From Poa pratensis (lineage: Eukaryota > Streptophyta > Magnoliopsida > Poales > Poaceae), in the NCBI GenBank assembly GCA_947311845.1, contig CAMZMU010000117.1, forward strand, positions 74,609,978 through 74,673,977: a DNA stretch of 64,000 nt, read 5' to 3'. Position numbers and translations under genes: made by a program. Under the pieces are notes generated by a model. That model was not told the origin of the DNA. It made no database searches and saw only the letters and a program-made list of their open reading frames with translations. This document shows positions 14,488 through 29,040 of the stretch, piece by piece (the first letter of the stretch is position 1; every line of letters starts with the position of its first letter).

Positions 14488-14968
14488 GAGTTATTTGCAC
14501 TGGTGGTCACACAACTCGACAGCTATGTGCACTTAAGTCACACAACTGAATAACTGAATTTTTTGGTCACACAACTCGTCATCTGGTGCACTTAAGTCAC
14601 TGACCCCACCTGTCAGGCCGTTTTCCGTTGAAGTCAATGCTGACTGGACACGTAATCTTGCAAAAACCCCCCTGTATTTTTGTACATTTGCAAAAAAAAC
14701 CTGTATTTTTGGACATTTCAAAAATTCAGGGGTTTTTTTGAAAAAAATACAGGGGGTTTTTTGCAAATGTACAAAAATACAGGGTTTTTTTTTGCAAATA
14801 TACGTGTCCAGTCAGCATCAACTTCAACGGAAAACGGCCTGACAGGTGGGGTCAGTGACTTAAGTGCACCAGATGACGAGTTGTGTGACCAAAAAATTCA
14901 GTTATCCAGTTGTGTGACTTAAGTGCACATAGCTGTCGAGTTGTGTGACCACCAGTGCAAATAACTCC
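14488..14968. mobile_element. Foldback/MITE-like element, 481 bp, long terminal inverted repeats, 8-bp target duplication
   Basis: Terminal arms begin GAGTTATTTGCACTGGTGGT and run inward for most of the length (about 230 bp each side), meeting in a T-rich and A-rich centre. The element is bracketed by GAAATCAA at 14480-14487 and 14969-14976, and sister Adh genes lack it at this intron 2 position. An 8-bp duplication fits hAT; a 9-bp Mutator-type duplication with one mismatch is the alternative. No transposase is encoded. Confidence 0.88.
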
Positions 14969-15016
14969 GAAATCAAAGCAGAATATCAGCATGTTAATTA
15001 GTCAGTGGTCGAATTA

Positions 15017-15424
<408 letters not shown>

Positions 15425-15462
15425 TTAGATTTTGGTGCGGAAGGAAGGCGAGGTGAGCCCTG

Positions 15463-15470
15463 TATATATA
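15463..15470 (-). promoter_or_regulatory. TATA box of the Adh pseudogene
   Basis: TATATATA 121 bp upstream of the preserved ATG at 15342, same context as in the other two copies. Confidence 0.65.
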
Positions 15471-15723
15471 GTGGCACCGGAGGAGACAGACAGCAATTAA
15501 GATTTAGCTTGGAGTGCAAGTGGGGCGATGAGGGATTTTTGTTTTTCTTGGAGAAGGTAGACGAGACAGGGGTTCCCGGCTCCGCCGCGGCTCTCTCTGC
15601 CGGTTTCAGGCTGTAGTATATGGACAACGTAGTGACGTGATCAACGTAGGTCAACGGCAGCAGAAAAATGAAACTAGATTAAGAAGCCAGCGGTGAGTGA
15701 TCGATAGGGCAGACTTGGCGAGA

Positions 15724-15740
15724 TCAAAACCGGGGCAAGG
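15724..15740 (-). promoter_or_regulatory. Anaerobic-response-like motif of the Adh pseudogene
   Basis: GCCCCGGTTTTG on the minus strand about 254 bp upstream of the TATA box; a single GC/GT unit, as in gene 1. Confidence 0.4.
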
Positions 15741-16288
15741 AAGCAGGGGCCTCGAAAACCAACTGCGGAAATAGCTGAAAGGCTTGTGGTTCTCTGCATC
15801 TGCCGGCTCTAATCCATTTCTTACTGTTCTATCGAAAAGATTCTGCACTCCTTGATGTGCAGTATGTCCGCTTTTGTTTCGTCGTATGTACTCTGTAGTT
15901 GCCCTGAGGAGCTGGGCACGCTAGGTCACATGGTCAACTCGACAGATCCCGTTCCTGTCGCTTTACCATAGAGAGCTGCTTCACTTGCTGTCAGTCTGGA
16001 TCGTGTGCTTAGTGCTCACCTGCTCGCCTTCTCCACTGGATGGCTACATATCGAGACTAATTTGATAGAGAAGGGTCAGCGTGAATATCCATATACTCCG
16101 AAGCATGATTAATTCGAGGAACAATGAAGGCATGTTACACCCTCGCCGGTTAGCCACAGAGATCAAGGCATATGTCAAGTTGATGTTGCAGCACATCTCT
16201 AAACCGGTTCAGGCAAACAAGCATGAGTCCACTGCATTACTAGTACAATGATGGAGTGTAAAAGAAAATATTGAAATACATAACCAAA

Positions 16289-16360
16289 GCCGACCTAGCT
16301 CAGTGGTAGAGCGCGTGGCTTTTAACCACGTGGCCGTGGGTTCGATCCCCACGGTCGGCG
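16289..16360 (+). tRNA. tRNA-Lys (anticodon TTT)
   Basis: The 72-nt gene folds as a full cloverleaf. The acceptor stem GCCGACC pairs with GGTCGGC. The D arm contains GCTCAGTGGTAGAGC (A box) and the anticodon arm is CGTGG, loop CTTTTAA, CCACG. The T arm is GTGGG TTCGATC CCCAC (B box) and the discriminator is G. There is no intron and CCA is not encoded. A short T run follows at about 16373, fitting RNA polymerase III termination. It stands alone about 0.95 kb upstream of the Adh pseudogene start. Confidence 0.96.
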
Positions 16361-16423
16361 TTTGGATGTCCATTTTGCTTTTGCCATTGCTGGCCTTGCT
16401 TTCTGATGTAATTATAAAATCAT

Positions 16424-16892
16424 TAAAAGGAAAAAACGAAGGCTGCTCTTTCTCTTCGCAAAAAAAAAAAAAAATTCGACACGCTAGGTTTGACGATAAT
16501 TTCCTCATTAGCTTTAACTACAATATATGTTTAAAATCTAAAAAATGTTTCTACTGCAATATATTTATAACTCGCAAGAAAACATCTTAAGTCAAGAAAG
16601 GCAAACCCGAGACAAAGTTACTCCCTCCGATCCGTAAAAACAGTCGGAAGATCTATATAGAATTGTATTGTTCACGTTGTTTGCCACGACTATTTTAAAA
16701 GGAAAAAACGAAGGCCGCTCTTTCTCTTCGCAAAAAAAAAAAAAAATCGACACGCTAGGTTTGACGATAATTTCCTCATTAGCTTTAACTACAATATATG
16801 TTTAAAATCTAAAAAATGTTTCTACTGCAATATATTTATAACTCGCAAGAAAACATCTTATGTCAAGAAAGGCAAACCCGAGACAAAGTTAC
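16424..16892. repeat. Direct repeat of about 197 bp (16424-16621 and 16696-16892)
   Basis: Both copies start TAAAAGGAAAAAACGAAGGC and end GGCAAACCCGAGACAAAGTT, with only a few differences. The 74-bp spacer starts like a Stowaway end (CTCCCTCCGATCC) but has no partner end. Copy 1 begins 64 bp after the tRNA gene. Confidence 0.9.
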
Positions 16893-17570
16893 AAGTTATG
16901 TTTCCTGTCTCACCAAAGCTTGGGGAAGACAGGAGAGCTCCAACGAGACGGATTAATACCCAACAAGCCCCTGATAGCTAAGTCAGTCTTGCAAAAATGA
17001 TGGTGGCCAAGGGATTCGAAGATTTTCCCTGATGCGAACACATTGTAAGGCCGTGCGTGATTTGCTTCGAATACATGTGAGGTGATATGTTGTGATGACA
17101 CTTGGTGCCTGATATTTCTCGACAACTAGTTACGACCAATAAAGATTTGTTGCATCCACACAATTATTTTTTGCTCCATGTGCATATTTGAAATGTGATG
17201 TTTTTCTTGCAAGTTTTGTGTTTATATATGCCCCAGGGTAAATATATTGGCGGTGTTGCAAATATATAAGAAAGGGTCAAAAAAAAAAGGCGAATAAGAA
17301 AGAGTAGAAACCAAATTCGAACGAAAAAGAAAAAAAAGAGGTAAAAAATTAATTTCGGGATCAGATGGTAAGTCATTGGGGTGCCCCATTGTCGTAACAG
17401 GCTTAGTTGGGGCGGACACCCCTCTCACAAAATTTGTGAGCTGTTACCGCTCATCATTTCCCTTTGCTGCCTGAAGGATCATGCCTTCTCCTTGCCACCC
17501 GCCTCCTCTTTTATAGCCCTCGGAAGCTCGCCCTCCGCAGCAATCTGCCGGTGTGGGACTAAACAGCCAG

Positions 17571-17627
17571 GCTACTACACTACTCCTTTTTTTTTTTTTT
17601 TTTGAGAGGACGCTACTACACTACTCC
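17571..17627 (-). mobile_element. Micro-retroposon: T17 plus 8 nt between 16-bp target duplications
   Basis: GCTACTACACTACTCC occurs at 17571-17586 and 17612-17627. Between them are seventeen T and GAGAGGAC. Read on the minus strand this is eight nucleotides followed by a poly(A) tail, as expected for an extremely 5'-truncated LINE-driven insertion. Confidence 0.75.
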
Positions 17628-18239
17628 GCGCTGATTTCTGGTCGCCCGTGTCATGCGTGTGCGGGCTGAATGTGTCACAGTGAGTACGTCTCCTACAGCT
17701 CAGCCCATCAGGGCCCAATTGGACTTCGGGAAAATAACTCATTTGTGGCCGATTCGTCGGTCATCTTGCAAAGCTTTCGTTTCTTCATGGATACATAGCC
17801 CGCATGAAAATTTCCAAAGTCACAATGTGCGTTTCTTTTAAATGATCGACTCCAACCTAAATTTCAAGATTCACAAGATTCTTAAAAAAAATTAGGAAGT
17901 AGTAGTATGTTTTTGCATCAATATTGGCAAGTGCACACTATATGAGGCCAAACTCATGGATGAAATGATCAAATGTGTTGTCTTTTTTTCTTTTCCGACA
18001 AGCACCCGAATCCAAATTATAAAGCACTTCAAATATAATAAAATCGCATTGATGTCTTTGGATCAACTAACGACAACTACTGCCATTCGAGTGAGCCACC
18101 AACACTCAGCTCCCCTACCGGAGCCAACCTGACATTGTTGATAACATTCGAGAAGTCTTAAGGCACACCCAAAGCCGAAATCATCGCCATTGACCTATTT
18201 AATCAATTTGAATCTTCGAACATCAAACTTGCAACACAC
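17628..18239. other. Intergenic, no gene recognised
   Basis: AT-rich, no coding signal, no diagnostic repeat ends. Confidence 0.4.
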
Positions 18240-18873
18240 ATAAACAAAATGAGTTACCCATCTAGGGTTTTGTCCCCTCACCGGCGACGCCGTCGGTCCG
18301 CTCCGCCTCCTATGGCCTTAGGGTATTGGAGGCGTGGCGGACCACGGCCTCTCGCTGGTGGAGGGTTCCCGTTCTTGGTTTAGCCTGTTTTTTAGTGTCT
18401 TCTTTGGGATGGTGAATCAATGCTACATCCAGAAGTCAGAATTAGGTCCTTCCCATCCTATCCTCGCTCCGGTGGTGCGTCTTGCACCGGCGGAGCGCAC
18501 GTGGAGTTTTGTGTTCGGTGGATCTTTAGGGATCTAGTCGGTTTTTGTGTTCGTTCGTATGGTTTCAGGTCTCGCTCTTCCGATCTACGAGTCTCATCTT
18601 TGGCGATGGTTGCTACTCTGGTGCGCTGGTCCTTTGTGGCCTTAGCACAACGTCTTCCCGTTTGTCTACTACAACAAGCTTTACAACAACAAGCCTTGCC
18701 CTGCTCCGGTGATGGAGGGTCAAGGACGGCGGCGCGACTTCGGCTCGTGCCAGTGTCTGTAGTCGTCCGTAGGTGGTCCAAGTACCTATTTGTAATTTTT
18801 ATTACTTTTTGGGATCTTTGTATGGATGATTATGAATAGATCGGTGGACTTTTCGCAAGAAAAAAAACGAGAC
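18240..18873 (+). mobile_element. Probable retroelement 3' segment (LINE-like), non-coding
   Basis: A GC-rich stretch (CATCTAGGGTTTTGTCCCC, CGGCGACGCCGTCGG, TCCGGTGATGGAGGGTCAAG) passes into a T-rich tail and ends ATAGATCGGTGGACTTTTCGC followed by an A run. This composition and end are typical of non-LTR retroelement 3' regions in grasses. No reverse transcriptase frame is present, so the class is uncertain. Confidence 0.4.
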
Positions 18874-20519
18874 CCACCACTAAGCACCGACCAACCGATT
18901 CCTCGCGTTCCTCAAAGCTGAGATCGCCATCGACGAACTGGATGAGGAGACGGAAAACCTTATTTTTATTCTACATAGTGCCTCCCAAGCCACCATAACG
19001 CCACTGCCAGTTGACCAAACTCTAACTTTAGGAATCTAACTACAACATCGAGCGCAAGGTCCCCACTTCTCCCGTTCCCGGAGCGGCAAGCAGAGGAGGC
19101 GGGGTACACGCCGATTGTCGGACAAAGACGGAGGAAACGAGCAGCGGCTAGAGTTTCTTTTCTCCCTTAGAAGAGGCGTTTTATCGGTTTCTGTCTTGGT
19201 TGCATAGAATTCATCATCACACATGGGGAGCGATGTCATTGTCTTCCTCAAGCGCCATGCGCCTCCTGTAACATGCTCGGTCTCATTAGGCACGATCTGT
19301 CCCTACATCCATGTTGTCCTCGAGCTCGGCAATGTCATTGGCGTTGAAGTGGGTGAAGAGGAGGGGGTGTAGGTGCGGATGGTGGTTTGCTCAGCCAGCG
19401 GCGGCCATGGGGATAGATCCCTAGGTCGCTGAGCTGGTGCAGGCCAAGCACATGTTGATGCATGTCTGCACCTGCGTGAGGATGACGCCAGCCGTTCTAA
19501 GCTTCTGATAGCGGTCGCCTGGGGCGCCGACGAGGTCCCTTACGAAGATGTCGATCTTGGAGCGTCGAAATCACGACGAAACTATATAATTCGGTGGGAA
19601 GATAGGAAGGTGATGGCGACGGCTGGAGGGGGATGAAAAATGTGAAAGTTCAGGGGGGCAGTTTGGATGCCACGTCCAATACTGTTGGTGGGGCCACTTG
19701 CCTCATTCGGTTTTAACCTATTAACCAAGAGATTTGTGTTGGGTGAAAATAACTTTTAGTTGTGGAGTTTTTTTTTGCAAAAAACCCACAACTAGAGACC
19801 GGTCTACCACGGAAACATGACGTTGTACCGGCTTCGTTGCTGAGTTGTCTTTAAGACTCATATTGTAAATAGGTAGTATGGTATCCGAAAGTGTTTTTTT
19901 TCTCCCGATCTCCGGTGCTCCCTCCACATAAAGAAAATTCAAAAACCATATTTGTGAGTTTCAAAAAATTCTGAAAAAAAATCATGGGTGTAGGCAATGG
20001 TCTATCTCAAAATGTAAATTTAAAATACTTTATATTATAGGCTACAAAAAATAACAAAATCTGGTAAAACTGAGAGATTTGAAAATAGGCATATTTAAAT
20101 CCTCAATTTTTTATTTTTGTGTAGCTCAAAATACAAAGTATTTGAATTTGATATTTTGCACACTCGTGGGATATACTATTGGCTACACCTGTATTTATTT
20201 TCAGAATTTTTTGAAACTCATAAATAATATTTTTGATTTTTTTCAATTGGAGGGAACATTGGAGCTCGGGAGCCAAAAATATCTACTCGTCTGATATAGG
20301 ATAGCCACATTGGATTTGGTCGACAAGTTCGAATACCACTGATGCATCTAACTCGAGAAAAAACTAAGATTTCGTTTGGCATCTCTCATTTCATTTGATT
20401 TCATTTTGTAGAAATAATTAAAATGATTTTAAAAAAGTAGAGGGTTAAGGACAGGAATTGACTTAACATACGATACGATAGACATTGAAATTCCACGTTG
20501 GGTATACCCATGATTCCAG
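18874..20519. other. Intergenic, no gene recognised
   Basis: Mixed composition with no supported gene. A GC-rich part around 19050-19620 gives open frames without motifs; the rest is AT-rich. Confidence 0.4.
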
Positions 20520-20931
20520 CCCGAGGTGAGAGGATGTCGGGGCGGCGGTCCCGGGGCGCGGCAGCGTCATGGTACCTGCCGTGTCATGAAGTGTCATGGT
20601 GGCTGCGGCATGCGGTGACGGTGGTCCGGCCGGTCTCCGACGGGCGGTTGCGGGGTTTGTGACACATCACGGGGCGAAAGCCCTGCTCTGGTTCGACGAC
20701 GCCCTAGGGGCGCCGCGTCCTTCTTGAAGGCGTCGTCCAAGTGGTGCTCTTGCTTCTCCACGCCTGGTTCTTCGGAGAAACCATAGATCCCACGGGGGAT
20801 GGGGGAGGGTGGTGCTTCTACGTCGCTAGCCTCTTGTGGCCTCGCCTTGGATGTTCCACCGGCCAGAGGGACCAGTGGAGTCAGCTGATGGTTGGCCGCG
20901 GTGAGCCTTCGTCTTCGGCTAGGGGGTGCGC

Positions 20932-21210
20932 GGCCTTGGGGCCGATGTGAAAGTCGGAGTGGCGGCTCCGGGTTTTGTCTTGTATTGTGATCGTATCTGC
21001 CGTGTTAGTGTCGGCTATGGTTGCTAGGGCGACATGGTCGTCGGCTCGTTTTGGGGCGTGGCCTTTGGGCCGGCGTGGATGTTGGAACGGCGGCTCCAGG
21101 TTTCGCGTTGCGTTGAGATTGCCTCCACCGTGTTAGTGTCGGCTATGGTTTGTTAGAGTGACATGGTCGTTGACTCGTTTTTTGGGGCATGACCTTCGGG
21201 CCGACGTGGT
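20932..21210 (+). repeat. Tandem repeat, period about 128 bp, 2.2 units, GC-rich
   Basis: GGCCTT(G/T)GGGCCG..GTG..GTCGGAGTGGCGGCTCC, then CCGTGTTAGTGTCGGCTATG and GACATGGTCGT, recurs starting at 20932, 21060 and (partial) 21191. A related block occurs at 63829-63869, so this is part of a dispersed repeat family, probably a retroelement 3' region. Confidence 0.75.
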
Positions 21211-21427
21211 GCGTTGTGTTGTATGATTTTCTACCGGTTTCCTCGTAAATTGTCCAACTCTTTTCGACTCTATCGACGACATTGTCGAGGTTCGAAAAAT
21301 GATTCCGGACCGAAGAAAGGAAAGAAAATTGGGACCGGCCGTCCGGGAGCCCAGCACGGCTGCACGACTCTGTTTCGCAAGAGGCGCTCACTCGAAGCAG
21401 GGCAGAGCTCAGAACGGCGGCTATAAA

Positions 21428-22930
21428 ATGCCGCCGCCCACCGCCGGCCGTCTCTCCGGCCTCCTTCGGCGCTGCGCCGCCGCCAAAGCACTAGCCGCAG
21501 GCGCGCAGCTCCATGCACAGGCTCTGATTGGTGGCCACCTCCCCCAGGCCACCCTCGAGACCGACCTGGTCCTGATGTATTGTCGCTGCGGTGAGCTCCC
21601 GCGCGCCTGCAAGGTGTTCGACGCGATGCTTTCTCCGTCCATGCACGCCTACAACATCCTCCTTGCCGCCTCCCCACCCCGGTTAGCTCTTGAACTTCTC
21701 TCTAGCCTCCTCGCCGCCGGGTTCCGCCCTGACTGCTATGCTGTCCCTGCGGCACTCCGGGCCTGCGCCGAGCTCCAGGACCAGCATCTTGGTGCCGCGC
21801 TCCACGGATTTGCCGTCCAGCTAGGGTTTCTTGCCAATGTTGTGGTCTCCAGCGCTCTTCTGGACATGTATGCAAAGGCTGATCTTCTGGTCAATGCGGC
21901 CAGGGTGTTCGACGAGATGCCAGAGAGAGACTCTGTTGCGTGGAATTGCTTGATTACCGCTTATTCAAGAGCCGGGATGGCGGTGGAAACCCTGGAGCTC
22001 TTCAGGAGAGCTCAGGTGGAGGCGGTGAACATGGTGAGAGATCTGCGGGCCGTGCCGAGCGTGCTGAGTATCTGTGGAAAGGAAGGGGAACTGATGAAGG
22101 GGAGAGAAGTACATGGTAGGATGGTCCGATGCCTTGCGTCTGATTCGGATGTCCCAATTGGAAACGCGTTAATCAACATGTATGCAAAGTGTGGACATGT
22201 CGACGCGGCGCAAGCGGTGTTTGCAGGCATGAAGGAGAAGAATGTGGTGAGCTGGTCAACACTAATATCTTGCTATGGTGTCCATGGCAAGGGAAAAGAG
22301 GCATTGAGAGTCTACAAGAAGATGGTGTCTGAGAGAGTGAACCCAAATCACATTACCTTCACCTCGGTTCTTTCGAGTTGCAGCCACTCAGGGCTCGTGA
22401 CTGATGGCCGGAAGATCTTTGAGTCGATGAGTAGGTTTCATGGTGTAGAGCCCACCGCTGAGCACTATGCGTGTATGGTTGATCTCTTGGGGCGTGCTGG
22501 AGCCATCGAAGAAGCTATCAGGTTCATAAAGAAGATGCCTATGAAACCTTGTGCTAATGTATGGGGAGCTCTACTCTCAGCTTGCGCTACGCATAATAAT
22601 GTCGATGTTGGAGAAATTGCAGCCTTTAGGTTGTTTGAGTTAGAAGAAGGCAATGCTAGTAATTATATTACTCTCTGTGGAATTTATGATGCAGTCGGTC
22701 AGCCTGATGGCGTTGCAGGATTGAGATCAAGGATGAAGGAACTTGGCATGGTGAAGACACCTGGGTGCAGCTGGGTTGATGTGAAGGGAAGAGCTCATGC
22801 CTTTTACCAAGGGAGCATCCCACGTTATTTAAGGAGACAAATCCTTTGGATTTTAGATCTGTTACTCAAGGATATGGGCAGTTCAGAATTTAAGTATGAG
22901 CATGCGTACCAATATTATGAGCCAAGTTAG
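21428..22930 (+). CDS. Pentatricopeptide repeat protein, PLS class, E subgroup, 500 residues
   Basis: This single-exon gene encodes an organelle RNA-binding PPR protein of the plant-specific PLS class, a family acting mainly in mitochondrial or plastid RNA editing and processing. Degenerate P, L and S repeats run through residues 1-370; recognisable ones include DLVLMYCRCGELPRACKVFD (46-65), SALLDMYAKADLLVNAARVF (142-161), VPIGNALINMYAKCGHVDAA (242-261) and HYACMVDLLGRAGAIEEAIR (346-365). The E/E+ region covers about 378-460 (WGALLSACATHNNVDVGEIA to GCSWVDVKG). There is no DYW domain, so editing would need a partner deaminase. I chose ATG 21428 because homologous N-termini start close to the first repeat; an upstream in-frame ATG at 21299 would add 43 residues rich in Arg. 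A targeting peptide is not obvious from the short start. Confidence 0.9.
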   Translation: MPPPTAGRLSGLLRRCAAAKALAAGAQLHAQALIGGHLPQATLETDLVLMYCRCGELPRACKVFDAMLSPSMHAYNILLAASPPRLALELLSSLLAAGFRPDCYAVPAALRACAELQDQHLGAALHGFAVQLGFLANVVVSSALLDMYAKADLLVNAARVFDEMPERDSVAWNCLITAYSRAGMAVETLELFRRAQVEAVNMVRDLRAVPSVLSICGKEGELMKGREVHGRMVRCLASDSDVPIGNALINMYAKCGHVDAAQAVFAGMKEKNVVSWSTLISCYGVHGKGKEALRVYKKMVSERVNPNHITFTSVLSSCSHSGLVTDGRKIFESMSRFHGVEPTAEHYACMVDLLGRAGAIEEAIRFIKKMPMKPCANVWGALLSACATHNNVDVGEIAAFRLFELEEGNASNYITLCGIYDAVGQPDGVAGLRSRMKELGMVKTPGCSWVDVKGRAHAFYQGSIPRYLRRQILWILDLLLKDMGSSEFKYEHAYQYYEPS

Positions 22931-25240
22931 CACTGAACTTTTCTTGAAAAGAAGTTGGTACTTAGAAGTTCTGTACTGCCGCAATCAAAATGTTATGAGG
23001 ATAAATCATGGTTCACATGAGCATTGTGGCCTTGAATATTTCTGTGATCAAATGTCTGGACTAATATGCTGCAAAAACGAAGCGGCACCTGGGTGAGAAT
23101 GACACTGGTTCTTCAGTTTGAGGCTCTGCTCTGAAGTGACTTCAACAATTGTACTGTACATGTCTGAGATCCACCCCATCTGATTGATCAACACATGAAT
23201 CAAATCAAGTGTTTCTAAATATGCTGTAAAAGCAGATGCATGAGAAATTTGTTAATGTTTCCCTAAAAGGTAATTCCCAGACACATATTTCGGTCCAAAG
23301 TGTAAGGGATGAGCTTGGATGCAAGCAAAATTGCAACTGGAAAGAATGAGCGTTATTTGCTTGGTTTACCTGCTTTGAAGCTTAAAATGCATCTGAACTG
23401 AAGGTCAAATGGTGCTCCCTTTTCGTGGGTTTGAATGTTTGTTGGAATTCTACAGTCTGCACTGAATCCACTGCCACCTGACAGGACATATGGATATCAC
23501 AAACAGGCGGTATATTATGGTACATAAAGCAGGTAAATGACAGTACAAAGAGAATAACCTCATGTCGACCCAAAAAGAAAAACAGAACAGACAATACTGT
23601 ACGAGACAGCAAACATAATCATTAGACCCATAGACAGTAGCAAGAAAGAATTTTACTTGGATTCAACTCGATGTAGGCAGTAACCATTTTTTTAAAAACT
23701 TGAAATGCTGCTCAGACGAAAGGCGACAAACTGATGATTGCTTGTGTTACAACATTGCCTGTAACGTCCAGAAAGGAATTGGTACAGCCATCAAGAAAAC
23801 TGTGTAGAGTGTTATTTTCTCAAACTCAAAGTGCACACAACAGTTTTTGTGCCTGGTTATGTGATTAGCAGCAAATGTGTAAGCTAATCAATGGTCCATG
23901 TGCTCAGATCCTTCATCTGTAAAAACGATTATGTACTCGATGATCCAATTGCTACAACTTCTCTTTCTTTGATGATGGACAAAGTAATGAAGAAACTATC
24001 CCACTTATTTATGCACCTCATTGCTTTGACCATGGTTGTACTCACTCTGTTGATTTCGGTGAGATATGTATATACGTAGGAATAAAATAGTTAGCACTGA
24101 AATTTTATTGCTAGGAGGATAGGGATTCATGGTTCATCTTCTCAATCATGATCATGGCATTAATACACAGAGCAGTTTGGCTACACAGAAAATTTATTAT
24201 GATACTGGCATGTTTTGCACTCTGTGCTCCAGTCCAATTGAAGATACAACTTTATCGTTTCCATCAAAATTAACATTGGAGAACACGGTATTGTCATGAT
24301 GGTAATATTTTGTCACCCTACTATAAAATTGCTACAGTAATTGTGTCAAGGTGATCACCTGGCACTTTGTTGATACCGTCCAGATTCACTCATGACAACA
24401 ATTTTGGACTGCCCAAGAACAACAAGATCGTTTTTTATATACACAAGAAAAATATTGTTACTGCCAGCTTTTGGCCTTTGGGGAGGAAATAGACGTCCAG
24501 CCTCCAACTAGGGCAGCTGCTATGTTGATGCGGGCTTTCTCCAGGTCTTAAACTACTATTGCAATGCATACTTTATGCCTTCCTATGCAGATTAGCCTGA
24601 ATACTTTACTCTTGATGCAGTTCTACTTTCTGGATCCTGTTTTCTTGCACACTGTTCGAGCAGAATTTGTTCAGAAAACAACTCTGATTAAGGCAAGGAA
24701 CTGCCACTGCCGACCAGCATTGCCGGTACTTGAGCTCAGTATAGCATGGGTCCAGGTAACTTTAGTACAAGTTTGTTGCATTGTCTCAAGTAAAAAAGGA
24801 TAAAGGTCTTGAATTAGTTTTTTCTCAAGAAGAACGCCAACAAATCATACAAGCATACCATTAGCAAAAAAATATTAAATCATGTACAAGAAGAACTGTC
24901 ACTTGACCGGCAACATTTTCTTGCAATGATCCTTTGGAGTGGACTGATGAAATAGTTTAGACAGTTACAGTTGCAATAGCACAGTGTCCTCCATACTAAC
25001 TACACTAACATAATTACTTGTACACATTGCTTATGTTTCAGATTTCCAGGGACCCAATCTGATAACCCAAATGAAGGGCGATAAAGAACATACTCGCTGG
25101 CATTTCTTTTCTGCTCTTTTTAAAGAATAAAAAACTTATTGACCATCTAATACATTCCTTGAGAGCTCTTCTACTGTAGCACAAGACTGACAAATCCTAA
25201 GTTTTTTTTTCTATCTTCAGCTGCTTTTGTAGTTTACACC
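22931..25240. other. Intergenic region between PPR and carboxypeptidase genes
   Basis: AT-rich non-coding sequence. It must hold the 3' untranslated regions of two convergent genes (PPR on plus, carboxypeptidase on minus). No other gene, tRNA or complete transposon was seen. Confidence 0.5.
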
Positions 25241-28925
<3,685 letters not shown>

Positions 28926-28936
28926 TCACTATGCTG

Positions 28937-29040
28937 TACTCCCTCCGCTCCAAATTATAAGATGTTTTAGTTTTTTTCAGAATCTATGTATGTAGACACA
29001 TTTTAGCATAAAAATTCTGTGGTTCGAAATATATTTGGTC
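28937..29040. repeat. Truncated Stowaway-like end
   Basis: TACTCCCTCCGCTCCAAATT begins a typical MITE terminus, but no matching inverted end follows within several hundred bases, so it is a one-ended remnant. Confidence 0.5.

Noticed and set aside
14533..14922. Two mirrored open frames of about 80 codons sharing VQSA.TSTENGLTGG
   Set aside because: They are the same arm of an inverted-repeat transposon read from both sides, not proteins.
16619..16695. Complete Stowaway MITE between the two 197-bp repeats
   Set aside because: Only one terminus (CTCCCTCCG) is present, no inverted partner or second TA end.
18420..18839. Open frames on both strands in a GC-rich stretch
   Set aside because: No motif; the stretch has a retroelement-like A-tailed end and is more likely a non-coding retroelement part.
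21299..21427. N-terminal extension of the PPR gene from ATG 21299
   Set aside because: The added 43 residues are low-quality, Arg-rich and not PPR-like; the later ATG fits the family better. Not excluded.
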